Source: JAMHWF01 sp964371405
GTDB taxonomy: Bacteria > Pseudomonadota > Gammaproteobacteria > Burkholderiales > Burkholderiaceae_C
Length of the DNA stretch: 64,000 nt
Reading direction: 5' to 3'
Assembly: GCA_964371405.1 (NCBI GenBank)
Contig: CAYJLV010000003.1
Location: 1-64,000 of the forward strand
Positions 10,837 to 20,975 of the stretch are shown here, piece after piece. How positions within the stretch are numbered: position 1 is the stretch's first letter; each line of letters begins with the position of its first letter. Below the pieces are notes generated by a model. It saw nothing but the letters and a program-made list of their open reading frames with translations, was not told where the DNA came from and made no database searches. A program made the position numbers and the translations under genes.

Positions 10837-12083
10837 CGCACGATCTGCTGCGGCAGGGGGATCTCGATGCCGGCGGCTTTCAAGGTGCGCCAGACGGCGT
10901 AGTTGACGACCGAGCGCACGTTGTCCGTGCCCTTGAGCGGGTCGTTGATCGAGAACGCCAGTGCAAGCTCGAGACCGTGCGGCGCAAATGACTGCAGGCG
11001 CACCTCCGGCACCGGGTCGGCGAGCACGCGCGGCACGTCGCGCACGGCCGCGACGAGTTGCGCGCCGAGCACCTCGAGATCGGTACCGTAGGGCACGACG
11101 ACGACGCTCGTCAGGCCCACCTTCGGATCGGCCTGGGTGGCGTTCTCGACGCGCTGCGTGATGAACATCTCGTTGGGCACGATCGATTCGCGGCCGTTGG
11201 GCGCGCGCACCACGGTGTAGCGCGTCGTGATGTCGGTGATGCAGCCCTCGAAGTTGTCGACCTTGACCGTGTCGCCGATGCGCACGCCGCGCTCGGCGAG
11301 GATGACGAAGCCGCTGACGTAGTTGCTCGCCAGCTTCTGCAGCCCGAAGCCGATGCCGACGCCGACCGCGCCGCCGAGCACGCCGAGCGCCGTCAGATCG
11401 ATTCCCGCCGCCGACAGCGCAATCAGCAGGCCGATGAACATCAACGTGGAGCGCACCGCGTTGACGGCGATCTTGCGCACCGACAGGTCTTGCGCGGCCA
11501 CCCCTCGGAGCAGCCGCGTCTCGACGGCTGCCGAGATCCACAGCGCGATCATCAGCACCACCACCGCCGAGAGCGCACCCTCGATCAGGTTGAGCAGCGA
11601 GATCTTCGCGCTGCCGACCTTCCAGTGGTAGCGGTCGAGCTCATCCATCAGCAGCGGCAGCACGCCGGTCACCCACAGCACCACGCCGAGCCAGGCGATC
11701 CACGACACGCTGCGCTCGACGACGCGCATCGCGTTCGAGGCCGGGAAAGTACGGTGCAGCAATCGCACGGTGAGACGGATGACGACCAGCGAGGCAAGCA
11801 CCGGAATCGCGAAGCGGAACACGGCGCTCGGCACATGACCCGCGAGCACCCGGCTCGTCGCATAGGCGAGCAGCAATGCAAGCACCGGAAACAGCACTCC
11901 GTCGAAGATGCGCTCGCCGAACAAGGACGAGCGCGGCCGCTGCTGCGCGCCGCGCAACGCGCGCGCGACAAGCCACGACACGCCAAGGCAGCCGAGCAGC
12001 ACGGCCGCCTCGATCAGCGCCGTCGGACGCAGCAGCGCTGCACCGAGCGCGCTCAGCTCATCGGGATTCCAAGGCTTGGCCAA
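10806..12083 (-). CDS. MscS-family mechanosensitive ion channel
   Basis: A 425-residue inner-membrane channel that opens under membrane tension. About five hydrophobic segments precede the MscS pore helix and beta domain: GGAVGVGIGFGLQKLASNYVS, then FVILAERGVRIGDTVKVDNFEG, IRAPNGRE-like VRAPNGRESIVPN and a C-terminal alpha/beta domain. It is longer than E. coli MscS (286 aa) owing to additional N-terminal TM segments. It starts 6 bp after the stop of the HDAC-like gene, so the two are probably co-transcribed. Its 3' end overlaps the PLD gene. Confidence 0.93.
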   Translation of the reverse strand: MAKPWNPDELSALGAALLRPTALIEAAVLLGCLGVSWLVARALRGAQQRPRSSLFGERIFDGVLFPVLALLLAYATSRVLAGHVPSAVFRFAIPVLASLVVIRLTVRLLHRTFPASNAMRVVERSVSWIAWLGVVLWVTGVLPLLMDELDRYHWKVGSAKISLLNLIEGALSAVVVLMIALWISAAVETRLLRGVAAQDLSVRKIAVNAVRSTLMFIGLLIALSAAGIDLTALGVLGGAVGVGIGFGLQKLASNYVSGFVILAERGVRIGDTVKVDNFEGCITDITTRYTVVRAPNGRESIVPNEMFITQRVENATQADPKVGLTSVVVVPYGTDLEVLGAQLVAAVRDVPRVLADPVPEVRLQSFAPHGLELALAFSINDPLKGTDNVRSVVNYAVWRTLKAAGIEIPLPQQIVRQLAPELPAK

Positions 12084-12089
12084 CGCGTG

Positions 12090-13031
12090 TCAGGCGTCGA
12101 TGCCGGCGAGCACGCGCAGGTGCGCCGCGACGCTGCGCGCCAGCGCGCTCAGGTTGTAGCCGCCTTCGAGGCACGACACGATGCGCCCGCCGGCGTGACG
12201 CTCGGCGACCGCCATCAGCTGTTGCGTGATCCAGGCATAGTCGGCCTCGACCAGGCCGAGCTGGCCGAGGTCGTCTTCGCGGTGCGCGTCGAAGCCGGCG
12301 CTGATGAAGATCATCTGCGGGCGGAACTCCTCGAGCCGCGGCAGCCAGTGCTGTTCGATCAGCTCGCGGATCGCCGGGCCGCGCGTGTACGCCGGCACCG
12401 GCAGGTTGACCATGTTCTCGCCCATCGGCACGCCGCCGCTGTACGGGTAGAACGGGTGCTGGAAGATGCCGCACATCAGCACGCGCTCGTCGCCGGCGAG
12501 GATGTCCTCGGTGCCGTTGCCGTGGTGCACGTCGAAGTCGACGACGGCGATGCGCTCGATGCCGCGCACGTCGAGCGCGTGGCGCGCCGCGATCGCGACG
12601 TTGTTGAGGAAGCAAAAGCCCATCGCCGCGCCGCGCGTCGCGTGGTGGCCGGGCGGGCGGATTGCGCAGAACGCGTTGGCGGCCTCGCCGTCGATCACGG
12701 CATCGGTCGCGGCGACGGCCGCGCCGGCGGCGCGCTGCACGGCGTCCCAGGTGTGGGCGCAGGCCACGGTGTCGGGGTCGAGCGCGCGCATCTGCCCTTC
12801 GAGCCGCACCTGTTCGAGGGTGTCGACCAGCTCGGCGACGTAGCCCGCGGTGTGCGCGAGCTCGAGGTCGCTGCGTGCGACGACCGGCGCGTCGCGGTGC
12901 TGCAGCGCCGTATCGATGCCGGTTGCGAGCAGGTGGTCGCCGATCGCATCGAGGCGCTGAGGGCATTCAGGATGGCCGTGCCCCATGTCGTGCGAGCGGC
13001 ACTCGGGCGGCTGGAAGTAGGCAGTCGTCAT
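12090..13031 (-). CDS. Histone deacetylase-family (acetoin-utilisation/acetylpolyamine-type) hydrolase
   Basis: A 313-residue zinc-dependent amidohydrolase of the class II HDAC-like fold. It shows HPECPQRLDAI near the N-terminus, PPGHHATRGAAMGFCFLNN (the tandem catalytic histidines), VVDFDVHHGNGTEDI (Asp and His zinc ligands) and SAGFDAHREDDLG (third ligand Asp), ending with LEGGYNL. Bacterial members deacetylate small amides, polyamines or lysine side chains; the substrate here is unknown. The ATG at 13031 is chosen because the longer start at 13070 would overlap the divergent moxR start. Confidence 0.92.
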   Translation of the reverse strand: MTTAYFQPPECRSHDMGHGHPECPQRLDAIGDHLLATGIDTALQHRDAPVVARSDLELAHTAGYVAELVDTLEQVRLEGQMRALDPDTVACAHTWDAVQRAAGAAVAATDAVIDGEAANAFCAIRPPGHHATRGAAMGFCFLNNVAIAARHALDVRGIERIAVVDFDVHHGNGTEDILAGDERVLMCGIFQHPFYPYSGGVPMGENMVNLPVPAYTRGPAIRELIEQHWLPRLEEFRPQMIFISAGFDAHREDDLGQLGLVEADYAWITQQLMAVAERHAGGRIVSCLEGGYNLSALARSVAAHLRVLAGIDA

Positions 13032-13068
13032 CGCGAAGTCTCGACGCTTTTCGGTTAAGTTCTCTGCC

Positions 13069-13995
<927 letters not shown>

Positions 13996-13999
13996 ACGG

Positions 14000-14992
14000 A
14001 TGATGACTGCGCTGCCGCTGCGTCCCCTGGCGTGGGCCGGCGCCGGCGTGCGGCGGCGCTTTCGCCGCTGGTGGCAGGCGCGGCTGCGCCGCACCGACAC
14101 GCTGCTGCTGACGCAGCGCAACGTCTACATCCTGCCGACGCGCGCCGGCCTGCTGTTCGCCGCGACGCTCGTCGTGCTGCTGCTGGCGTCGATCAACTAC
14201 GAGTTGAGTCTCGGCTACGTGCTGACTTTCCTGCTCGCCGGCAGCAGCGCCGTCTCGATGCAGCTGACGCACGACACGCTGCGCGGCCTGACGCTGCACC
14301 TGCGCGCGCCGGCCCCGGTGCACGCCGGCGACGCCGCATTGCTCGAAGCCGTGCTGACGAATGCGGCGCGGGCGCGCCACGGCGTCGGGCTGCGCATCGA
14401 GACCAGCGACGACGAGCGCGCGTGGAGCTGGACCGACGTGCCGGCCGGCGCGCAGGCCACGGCGCGCGTGAGCTTCGTGCCGGCGGCGCGCGGCCGCCAC
14501 GACGTGCCCGCGCTCATCGTCGAGACGCGCTTTCCGCTCGGCCTGTTCCGCGCCTGGAGCGTGTGGCAACCCGCGGCGCAGGTGCTCGTCTATCCGCGGT
14601 CCGAGCAGCCGCCGGCGCCGCTGCCGGCGGCGCCCGCCGTCACTGCGACGGCCGGTGCGACGCGCCGCGCCGAAGGCGGCGACAGCGACGGCGTGCGCGC
14701 CTACCGGCGCGGCGACTCGCTGCGCCGCGTACTGTGGAAGAAGGCCGCGCGCAGCGGCGAACTCGTTGCGCGCGACACCTCCGCCACGGTGCAGCGCGAG
14801 CTCTGGCTCGACTACCAGGAGTGCGGCGCACGCGACACCGAGGCGCGGCTCTCCAGGCTGGCCGCCTGGGTGATCGAAGCCGGTCTGGCCGGCATCGATC
14901 ACGGGCTGCGACTGCCCGGCGTCGAAATCGAGCCGGCGCAGGGCGACGCGCACCGGCGCCGCTGCCTGGAGGTGCTCGCGCTGTGGCGCTGA
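14000..14992 (+). CDS. DUF58 domain protein
   Basis: A 330-residue protein anchored by two neighbouring hydrophobic segments (about residues 45-85, AGLLFAATLVVLLLASINY and a following helix). The C-terminal DUF58 core shows YRRGDSLRRVLWKKAARSGE, the most conserved block of the family. DUF58 proteins are usual partners of MoxR ATPases and transglutaminase-like membrane proteins, as here; their molecular role is unsettled. Its stop overlaps the GTG start of the next gene, indicating translational coupling. Confidence 0.9.
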   Translation: MMTALPLRPLAWAGAGVRRRFRRWWQARLRRTDTLLLTQRNVYILPTRAGLLFAATLVVLLLASINYELSLGYVLTFLLAGSSAVSMQLTHDTLRGLTLHLRAPAPVHAGDAALLEAVLTNAARARHGVGLRIETSDDERAWSWTDVPAGAQATARVSFVPAARGRHDVPALIVETRFPLGLFRAWSVWQPAAQVLVYPRSEQPPAPLPAAPAVTATAGATRRAEGGDSDGVRAYRRGDSLRRVLWKKAARSGELVARDTSATVQRELWLDYQECGARDTEARLSRLAAWVIEAGLAGIDHGLRLPGVEIEPAQGDAHRRRCLEVLALWR

Positions 14993-17013
14993 CCTTTGCA
15001 CGCGCCGTGCTCCCGGCATGGCCTGGCTGGCGCCACCTGCCGCGCGAGACGCGCGACACGCTGTTCCTGCTCGGCGTGATCGCATGGACCGTGTTGCCGC
15101 ACCTGCCGCGCCTGCCGTTGTGGTGCTCGCTGCTGACGGCGGCCATGCTGCTGTGGCGCGCGCGGCTCGCGCTCGCGCAGGCGCCGCTGCCGCCGCGCTG
15201 GATCGTCTTCGTGCTGCTCGTGGCGGTCGGCGCGGCGACGGCATGGTCGCACCGCACGCTGCTCGGCAAGGAGGCCGGCGTCACGCTCGTCGTCGCGATG
15301 ATGGCGCTCAAGACGCTCGAGCTGCGCGCGCGCCGCGATGCCTTCGTCGTCTTCTTCCTCGGCTTCTTCGTCGTGCTGACACAGTTCCTGCAATCGCAGT
15401 CGATCTCCGTCGCCGCCGCGATGCTGGTCGCCGTGTGGGGGCTGCTGACGGCGCTGGTGCTCGCGCACATGCCGGCCGGCCAGCCGGCGATCGCGCAGGC
15501 CGGACGCCTGGCGGCGCGCACCGCGCTGCTCGGCGCGCCGATCATGGCGCTGCTGTTCCTGCTGTTCCCGCGCATCGGTCCGCTGTGGGGCGTGCCGCAG
15601 GACACGGTCGCGACGAGCGGCCTGTCGGACACCATGCAGCTCGGCAACGTCGCCGCGCTGGCGCTCGACGACAGCATCGCGCTGCGGCTGCGTTTTGCGG
15701 GCGCGCCGCCGCCGCGCTCGGCGCTGTACCTGCGCGGCCCGGTGCTCGGCACCTTCGACGGGCGCGAGTGGCGGCGCAGCGAACGCGGCGCGACGCGCGG
15801 TGCCGAACTGCGCGTCGCCGGCCCGGCGCTGCGCTACGAGATGACGCTCGAGCCGCTGCGCCTGACGACACTGCCGCTGCTCGAGATGACCCGCGAGGCG
15901 CCCGCGATCCAGGGCATGGCGTTGCGCCGCCGCGCCGACGGCCAGTGGCTCGCCGAGCGGCCGATCACGCAGCGCCTGCGCTTCGCGGCCGAGGCGCACC
16001 TCGACTTCCAGCACGGCCCGCTCGGCGCCGACGCGTCGCTGCGCGAGTTCACCGCGCTGCCCGAGGGCTACAACCCGCGCATGCTGGCTTGGGCCGCGCA
16101 GTTGCGCCGCGACGCACCGGACGCCGACGCGCCCGCGCTGGCGCAGGCCGTGGTCGCGCACATCGAGCGCGGCGGTTACGTCTACACGCTCGAACCCGGC
16201 ATCTACGGCCGCGACGCAATCGACGAGTTCTGGTTCGACCGCAAGCTGGGCTTTTGCGAGCACTACGCTGCCGCCTTCGTCGTCGCGCTGCGCGCGATGG
16301 GCGTGCCGGCGCGCGTCGTCACCGGCTACCAGGGCGCCGACACGGCGGCGGTCGACGGCTGGCTCATCGTGCGCAACAGCTATGCGCACGCCTGGGCCGA
16401 GTACTGGCAGGCGGGCATCGGCTGGGTGCGCGCCGACCCGACAGCCGCTGCAGCGCCCGATCGCATCGGCACCAGCCGCTCGCTCGCCGCGCCGCCGGGC
16501 GTCGTCGCCGGCGCGATCTCGGCCTTCGCGCCGACGCTGCTGGCGCAGCTGCGCAGCGGATGGGAGCTGCTCAACAACCGCTGGAACCAGTGGGTGCTCG
16601 ACTATTCGCGCGGCCGGCAGCTCGACCTGCTGCAACGGCTCGGCTTGCGCAGCCCCGGCTGGGAGGATCTCGCCCTGCTGCTGATCGGCTCGCTCGTCAC
16701 ACTCGCGCTGGCGGGCGCGGGTTGGGCGGCATGGGACCGGCACCGCCAGGACCCGTGGGCGCGGCTGCAGTCGCGGCTGCAGCGCGAGCTGCGTCGCGCC
16801 GGCGTCGATGCGTCCGCGCACGAGCCGCTGCGCACGCTGGCGGCGCGGCTGCGCGCGCAGTGCGGCGAAGCCGGCGCGCAGCTCGCCACGCAGCTCGATG
16901 CGCTCGACCGCGCGCGCTACGGCCCGCACGCGGCGCGACGACCGCCGCGCGACTGGTGGCCCGGCTTTCGCGCTGCGGCGCGCACGCTCGCGGCCACTCG
17001 CACGGCTCGATAA
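14983..17013 (+). CDS. TgpA-type membrane transglutaminase-like protein (DUF3488)
   Basis: A 676-residue inner-membrane protein. Five to six N-terminal hydrophobic segments (DUF3488, to about residue 200) precede a periplasmic transglutaminase-like domain with the expected Cys-His-Asp triad: GFCEHYAAAFVVALRAMG, NSYAHAWAEYW and WVRADPTAA. A further TM helix and a short cytoplasmic tail follow. Related TgpA is important for viability in Pseudomonas. The GTG start at 14983 is picked because GGAGGTG precedes it at ideal spacing and it overlaps the DUF58 stop by 10 bases. Confidence 0.92.
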   Translation: MALTFARAVLPAWPGWRHLPRETRDTLFLLGVIAWTVLPHLPRLPLWCSLLTAAMLLWRARLALAQAPLPPRWIVFVLLVAVGAATAWSHRTLLGKEAGVTLVVAMMALKTLELRARRDAFVVFFLGFFVVLTQFLQSQSISVAAAMLVAVWGLLTALVLAHMPAGQPAIAQAGRLAARTALLGAPIMALLFLLFPRIGPLWGVPQDTVATSGLSDTMQLGNVAALALDDSIALRLRFAGAPPPRSALYLRGPVLGTFDGREWRRSERGATRGAELRVAGPALRYEMTLEPLRLTTLPLLEMTREAPAIQGMALRRRADGQWLAERPITQRLRFAAEAHLDFQHGPLGADASLREFTALPEGYNPRMLAWAAQLRRDAPDADAPALAQAVVAHIERGGYVYTLEPGIYGRDAIDEFWFDRKLGFCEHYAAAFVVALRAMGVPARVVTGYQGADTAAVDGWLIVRNSYAHAWAEYWQAGIGWVRADPTAAAAPDRIGTSRSLAAPPGVVAGAISAFAPTLLAQLRSGWELLNNRWNQWVLDYSRGRQLDLLQRLGLRSPGWEDLALLLIGSLVTLALAGAGWAAWDRHRQDPWARLQSRLQRELRRAGVDASAHEPLRTLAARLRAQCGEAGAQLATQLDALDRARYGPHAARRPPRDWWPGFRAAARTLAATRTAR

Positions 17014-17021
17014 TCTGCCGC

Positions 17022-18197
17022 ATGCGCAGACGGTGGAGCAGGACCTTGGTTGCGGCAGTGCTTGCCTGCTCGCTCGGCGCGACATGCGCCGCCGGCCGCA
17101 AACCGCCACGCGCGCCGGTCGAGGGCCCGCGCTATGCCGAACGCGCCGATGCGCTGCGCTTCGCCGACGATGTCTCGGCGAGCCACGGCCTCGATGCGAA
17201 CTGGGTGCGCAACACGATCGCCGACGCGCGCTACGTGCCGGGCGTGGCCAAGGCCATCATGCCGCCGCCGGCCGGCACCGCGAAGAACTGGGCGCTCTAC
17301 CGCAGCCGCTTCATCGACGCGACGCGCGTGCGCGCCGGCCTCGCGTTCTGGCGTGACAACCTGGCGTGGCTGGCCAAGGCGCAGGCGCTCTACGGCGTGC
17401 CGCCGGAGATCGTCGCGGGCATCGTCGGCGTCGAGACGATCTACGGCCGGCAGATGGGCACGTACCGCGTCGTCGACGCGCTGGCGACGCTGGCGTTCGA
17501 CTTCCCGGCCGGCCGATCCGACCGCAGCGCCTTCTTCCGCGAGGAACTCGAGCAGCTGCTCGTGCTGTGCCACCAGGAGGATCGCGATCCGCTCACGCTC
17601 AAAGGCTCCTACGCCGGAGCGATGGGCATGCCGCAGTTCATGCCGAGCAGCTGGCTGCGTTTCGCGATCGACTTCGACGGCGACGGCGCGATCGACCTGC
17701 ACGGCAACGGCGCCGACGTGATCGGCTCGGTAGCGCACTACCTCGCGCAGTTCGGCTGGGCGCCGGGCGAGCCGACGCATTTCGCCGTCGAACCGCCGGC
17801 CGACGCCGCCGAGCGCGCCGTGCTGCTCGGGCCCGACATCGTGCCGACCTTCGGCGCGGCCGAGTTCGCACAGCACGGCGCCCGGCTCGACGCGGCGGCG
17901 CGCGGCTGGGCCGGCAAGCTCGCACTCGTCGAGCTGGAAAACGGCGGCGCCGCGCCGAGCTACGTCGCCGGCACGGAGAACTTCTACGCGATCACGCGCT
18001 ACAACTGGTCGAGCTATTACGCCATGGCGGTGATCGAACTCGGCGCGGCAGTGGCGCGCGAGGCGCAGCGGGAAGGACTGGCGATCAGCGCGGCGCGCGG
18101 CCCGGGCTCACCACTTGGTGAAGCCGCTGATCAGATCGTCGGGCAACGTGTCGAGCGGGACATCCGACACCTCGAGGCCGTGACGCAACTCGAGTGA
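17022..18197 (+). CDS. mltB: Membrane-bound lytic murein transglycosylase B
   Basis: Cleaves peptidoglycan glycan strands with formation of anhydromuramic ends in the periplasm. The 391-residue protein opens with a signal peptide (MRRRWSRTLVAAVLACSLG...CAA) whose AAVLACSL could be read as a weak lipobox. The SLT_2 domain shows IVGVETIYGRQMG with the catalytic Glu, then GSYAGAMGMPQFMPSSW and the acidic DFDGDGAIDLHGNGAD loop, ending near YNWSSYYAMAVIELG. The last 30 or so residues do not look like the family and overlap the convergent small gene by 90 bp, so the stop used in vivo deserves checking. Confidence 0.93.
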   Translation: MRRRWSRTLVAAVLACSLGATCAAGRKPPRAPVEGPRYAERADALRFADDVSASHGLDANWVRNTIADARYVPGVAKAIMPPPAGTAKNWALYRSRFIDATRVRAGLAFWRDNLAWLAKAQALYGVPPEIVAGIVGVETIYGRQMGTYRVVDALATLAFDFPAGRSDRSAFFREELEQLLVLCHQEDRDPLTLKGSYAGAMGMPQFMPSSWLRFAIDFDGDGAIDLHGNGADVIGSVAHYLAQFGWAPGEPTHFAVEPPADAAERAVLLGPDIVPTFGAAEFAQHGARLDAAARGWAGKLALVELENGGAAPSYVAGTENFYAITRYNWSSYYAMAVIELGAAVAREAQREGLAISAARGPGSPLGEAADQIVGQRVERDIRHLEAVTQLE

Positions 18198-18371
18198 CGA
18201 GGCATACCAGCCGCGCGCCTGCACCGGCCGCGAAGGGTCGGCCGCTTGATCGGCAACTTCACCGGACTCCGCTGCGGTGGCGGCGGGCTCGACCGGCTCG
18301 GCCTGCTCGACCAAGCGCCGCGCCACGCGGGCGCGCGGGTCGCGCGTTCGAGACGTGAACGACATCCTCAT
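18108..18371 (-). CDS. Small conserved-looking hypothetical protein
   Basis: An 87-residue protein. The N-terminal half is low-complexity, Arg- and Glu/Ala-rich; the C-terminal half is more protein-like, with GWYASSLELRHGLEVSDVPLDTLPDDLI. I do not recognise a named family, but the pattern resembles small proteins found widely in Burkholderiales. The ATG at 18371 has GGAG at good spacing; the upstream ATG at 18449 adds an unlikely extension. Its last 90 bases overlap mltB on the other strand. Confidence 0.6.
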   Translation of the reverse strand: MRMSFTSRTRDPRARVARRLVEQAEPVEPAATAAESGEVADQAADPSRPVQARGWYASSLELRHGLEVSDVPLDTLPDDLISGFTKW

Positions 18372-18536
18372 CGGCTGCTCCTGGCCTTCGGCGGGATTCT
18401 TTCCCGGGGCCACGGTGTGAACTATCCCACGAATCGGCGTCCGCCTCACGTTGCCCGAGCACGCCGCGGGGCGACGTTACGCAGCGTTACACGCCGCCTC
18501 GCGCAGGCCGCACTGACTGGCCGGTGTCGTCGGTTC

Positions 18537-19502
18537 TCAGGTGTCGACGGGGACCAGGAAATCGCGGCTGATGCCCGCGCCGAGCGAGCCGACGCGCTCG
18601 AGGAACTGCGTCAGGAAGGCGTGCAGACCGGTCGCGAGGATCTCGTCGATGCGCCCGTACTGAAGGTCCGAGCGCAGCCGGCCGGCGCGGCGCAGCGTCT
18701 CGCCCGATTGCTCGTTGGCGACGTACTCGAGATTGGCGACGACTTCGTTCATGCACGCAGACAGCGAGCGCGGCATGTCGGGGCGCAGAATCAGCAGTTC
18801 GGCGACCTTCTCGGGCCGGATCACGTTGCGGTAGGCCTTGCGGTAGACCTCGAAGCCCGACACCGAACGCAGCACCGCCGACCAGTGATAGAAGTCGTGT
18901 TCGAGGTCCTTGCCTTCGAGCCCGGCTGGGCCGAAGAACTCGGAGTCGACGGCGTGGAACTTGACGTCGAGCAGCCGCGCCGTGTTGTCGGCACGCTCGA
19001 GGAAGCTGCCCAGGCGCAGGAAGTGGAACGCCTCGTCCTGCAGCATCGTGCCGACGGTGACGCCTCGCGAGAGGTGCGAACGGAACTTGACCCACTCGAA
19101 GAACTCGCTCGGTTCGTCGCGGAACAGGCCCGAGCCGAGCAGGCGGCGGAACTCGAGCCAGGTCTGGTTCTGCGTCTCCCAGACTTCGGTGGTCAGCACG
19201 CCGCGCACGGCACGCGCGTTCTCGCGCGCCGCGAGCAGGCAGCTGTGGATGCTCGACGCGTTGCGCTCGTCGCGCACCATGTAGTCCATCACGTTGCGCG
19301 CATCGACGGCGCCGTAGCGCGTGTCGAAGTCGCCGGCCAGCTCCGAGATGCCGAGCAGCCCCTGCCAACCCTGCTGCGCGGCGACGGCCGACTGCGGCAG
19401 CAGCGAGGTCTGGCAATTGACGTCGAGCATGCGGGCGGTGTTCTCCGCGCGCTCCATGTAGCGCGCCATCCAGAACAGGTGGTCGGCGGTCCTAGACAGC
19501 AT
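18537..19502 (-). CDS. Alpha-E domain protein (DUF403)
   Basis: A 321-residue all-helical protein beginning MLSRTADHLFWMARYMERAEN, the family's hallmark, and repeating the pattern in LRLGSFLERADNTARLLDV. Alpha-E proteins nearly always accompany a circularly permuted ATP-grasp protein and a transglutaminase-like protease, and are proposed to take part in synthesis or trimming of a peptide-like product that is still unknown. Here the ATP-grasp gene directly precedes it with an 11-bp overlap, so the two are translationally coupled; the usual transglutaminase gene is not adjacent. Confidence 0.92.
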   Translation of the reverse strand: MLSRTADHLFWMARYMERAENTARMLDVNCQTSLLPQSAVAAQQGWQGLLGISELAGDFDTRYGAVDARNVMDYMVRDERNASSIHSCLLAARENARAVRGVLTTEVWETQNQTWLEFRRLLGSGLFRDEPSEFFEWVKFRSHLSRGVTVGTMLQDEAFHFLRLGSFLERADNTARLLDVKFHAVDSEFFGPAGLEGKDLEHDFYHWSAVLRSVSGFEVYRKAYRNVIRPEKVAELLILRPDMPRSLSACMNEVVANLEYVANEQSGETLRRAGRLRSDLQYGRIDEILATGLHAFLTQFLERVGSLGAGISRDFLVPVDT

Positions 19503-20934
19503 GCTCGTCCTCCAGCACCCAGGTGTCCTTCGTGCCGCCGCCCTGCGACGAGTTGACGACAAGCGAGCCCTCCTTGAGCGCGACGCGCGTCAGGCCGCCC
19601 GGCACCAACTGCACCGTGCGGCCCGACAGCACGAACGGGCGCAGATCGACGTGGCGCGGCGCGATGCCGCTCTCGACATAGGTCGGGCAGGTGGAAAGCG
19701 CCAGCGTCGGCTGCGCGATGTAGCCGTCGGGCTGCGCCTCGAGCCGGGCACGGAACGCGGCAATCTCGGCCTTCGTCGCCGCAGGTCCGACGAGCATGCC
19801 GTAGCCGCCGGCGCCGTGCACTTCCTTGACGACGAGATCGGGCAGGCGATCGAGCACGTGACGCAGATCGTCAGGCTTGCGGCATTGCCACGTCGGCACG
19901 TTGCGCAGCAGCGGTTTCTCGCCAAGGTAGAACTCGATCATCTGCGGCACGTAAGGGTAGATCGACTTGTCGTCGGCGACGCCGGTACCGATCGCGTTGG
20001 CCAGCGTGACGTTGCCGGCGCGGTAGACGCCGAGCAGCCCGGCGCAGCCGAGAGTCGAGTCGGCACGGAACGCGAGCGGGTCGAGGAAGTCGTCGTCGAT
20101 GCGCCGGTAGATCACGTCGACGCGGCGCGGCCCCTGCGTCGTGCGCATGTAGAGGAAGTTGTTCTCGACGAACAGGTCCTGCCCCTCGACCAGCTCGATG
20201 CCCATCTGCTGCGCGAGAAAGGCGTGCTCGAAGTAGGCGCTGTTGTACATGCCCGGCGTCAGCAGAACGACGGTCGGCTCGTTGACCGAAGCCGGGGCGA
20301 CGCCGCGCAGCGTCTCGAGCAGCAGGTCCGGATAGTGCGCGACCGGCGCGACGCGATGCAGGCTGAACAGCTCTGGAAACAGGCGCATCATCATCTTGCG
20401 GTTCTCGAGCATGTAGCTCACGCCGCTGGGTACGCGCAGGTTGTCCTCCAGCACGTAGTAAGTGCCGCTGCCGTCGGGCTGGGCGGCGCGCACGATGTCG
20501 ATGCCCGCGATGTGGGCCCAGACGCCGCCGGCGACGTCGATGGACGTCATCTCGGGGCGGAACTGCGCGTTGCGCAGCACCTGCTCGGCCGGCACGATGC
20601 CGGCGCGGATGATGTCCTGCGCGTGATAGACGTCGTCGACGAAGCGGTTCAGCGCCTGCACGCGCTGACGCAGGCCGAGCTCGAGCTCGCGCCATTCGTG
20701 CGCCGGCACGACGCGCGGGATCAGGTCGAACGGGATCAGCCGTTCGGTGTCGCCATCGTCCTGCGTGCCATGGACGGCGAAGGTGATGCCGACGCGGCGA
20801 AAGATCATCTCGGCCTCTTCGCGACGGCGGCGCATCGCGTCGTGCGGCTGTCCGGCGAGCCAGCGGGCATAACGCTCGTAGTGCGCGCGGGCAGCGCCGT
20901 CGCGCACCATCATCTCGTCGAAACCGCTGTCCAT
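19492..20934 (-). CDS. Circularly permuted ATP-grasp type 2 protein (DUF404/DUF407)
   Basis: A 480-residue putative ATP-dependent carboxylate-amine ligase. It shows IPFDLIPRVVPAHEW, YYVLEDNLRVPSGVSYMLENR, GQDLFVENNFLYMRTTQG and VVKEVHGAGGYGMLVGP, all characteristic of the CP_ATPgrasp_2 family. The substrate is unknown; the family is thought to make amide bonds. The ATG at 20934 follows GGAGAGGGCGG. It ends 11 bases inside the alpha-E gene. The reading frame is open much further upstream, but that part is antisense to comEC. Confidence 0.93.
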   Translation of the reverse strand: MDSGFDEMMVRDGAARAHYERYARWLAGQPHDAMRRRREEAEMIFRRVGITFAVHGTQDDGDTERLIPFDLIPRVVPAHEWRELELGLRQRVQALNRFVDDVYHAQDIIRAGIVPAEQVLRNAQFRPEMTSIDVAGGVWAHIAGIDIVRAAQPDGSGTYYVLEDNLRVPSGVSYMLENRKMMMRLFPELFSLHRVAPVAHYPDLLLETLRGVAPASVNEPTVVLLTPGMYNSAYFEHAFLAQQMGIELVEGQDLFVENNFLYMRTTQGPRRVDVIYRRIDDDFLDPLAFRADSTLGCAGLLGVYRAGNVTLANAIGTGVADDKSIYPYVPQMIEFYLGEKPLLRNVPTWQCRKPDDLRHVLDRLPDLVVKEVHGAGGYGMLVGPAATKAEIAAFRARLEAQPDGYIAQPTLALSTCPTYVESGIAPRHVDLRPFVLSGRTVQLVPGGLTRVALKEGSLVVNSSQGGGTKDTWVLEDEHAV

Positions 20935-20975
20935 CCGCCCTCTCCTGCCGTTGGGTCGAGCAACTTCCACGCCAC

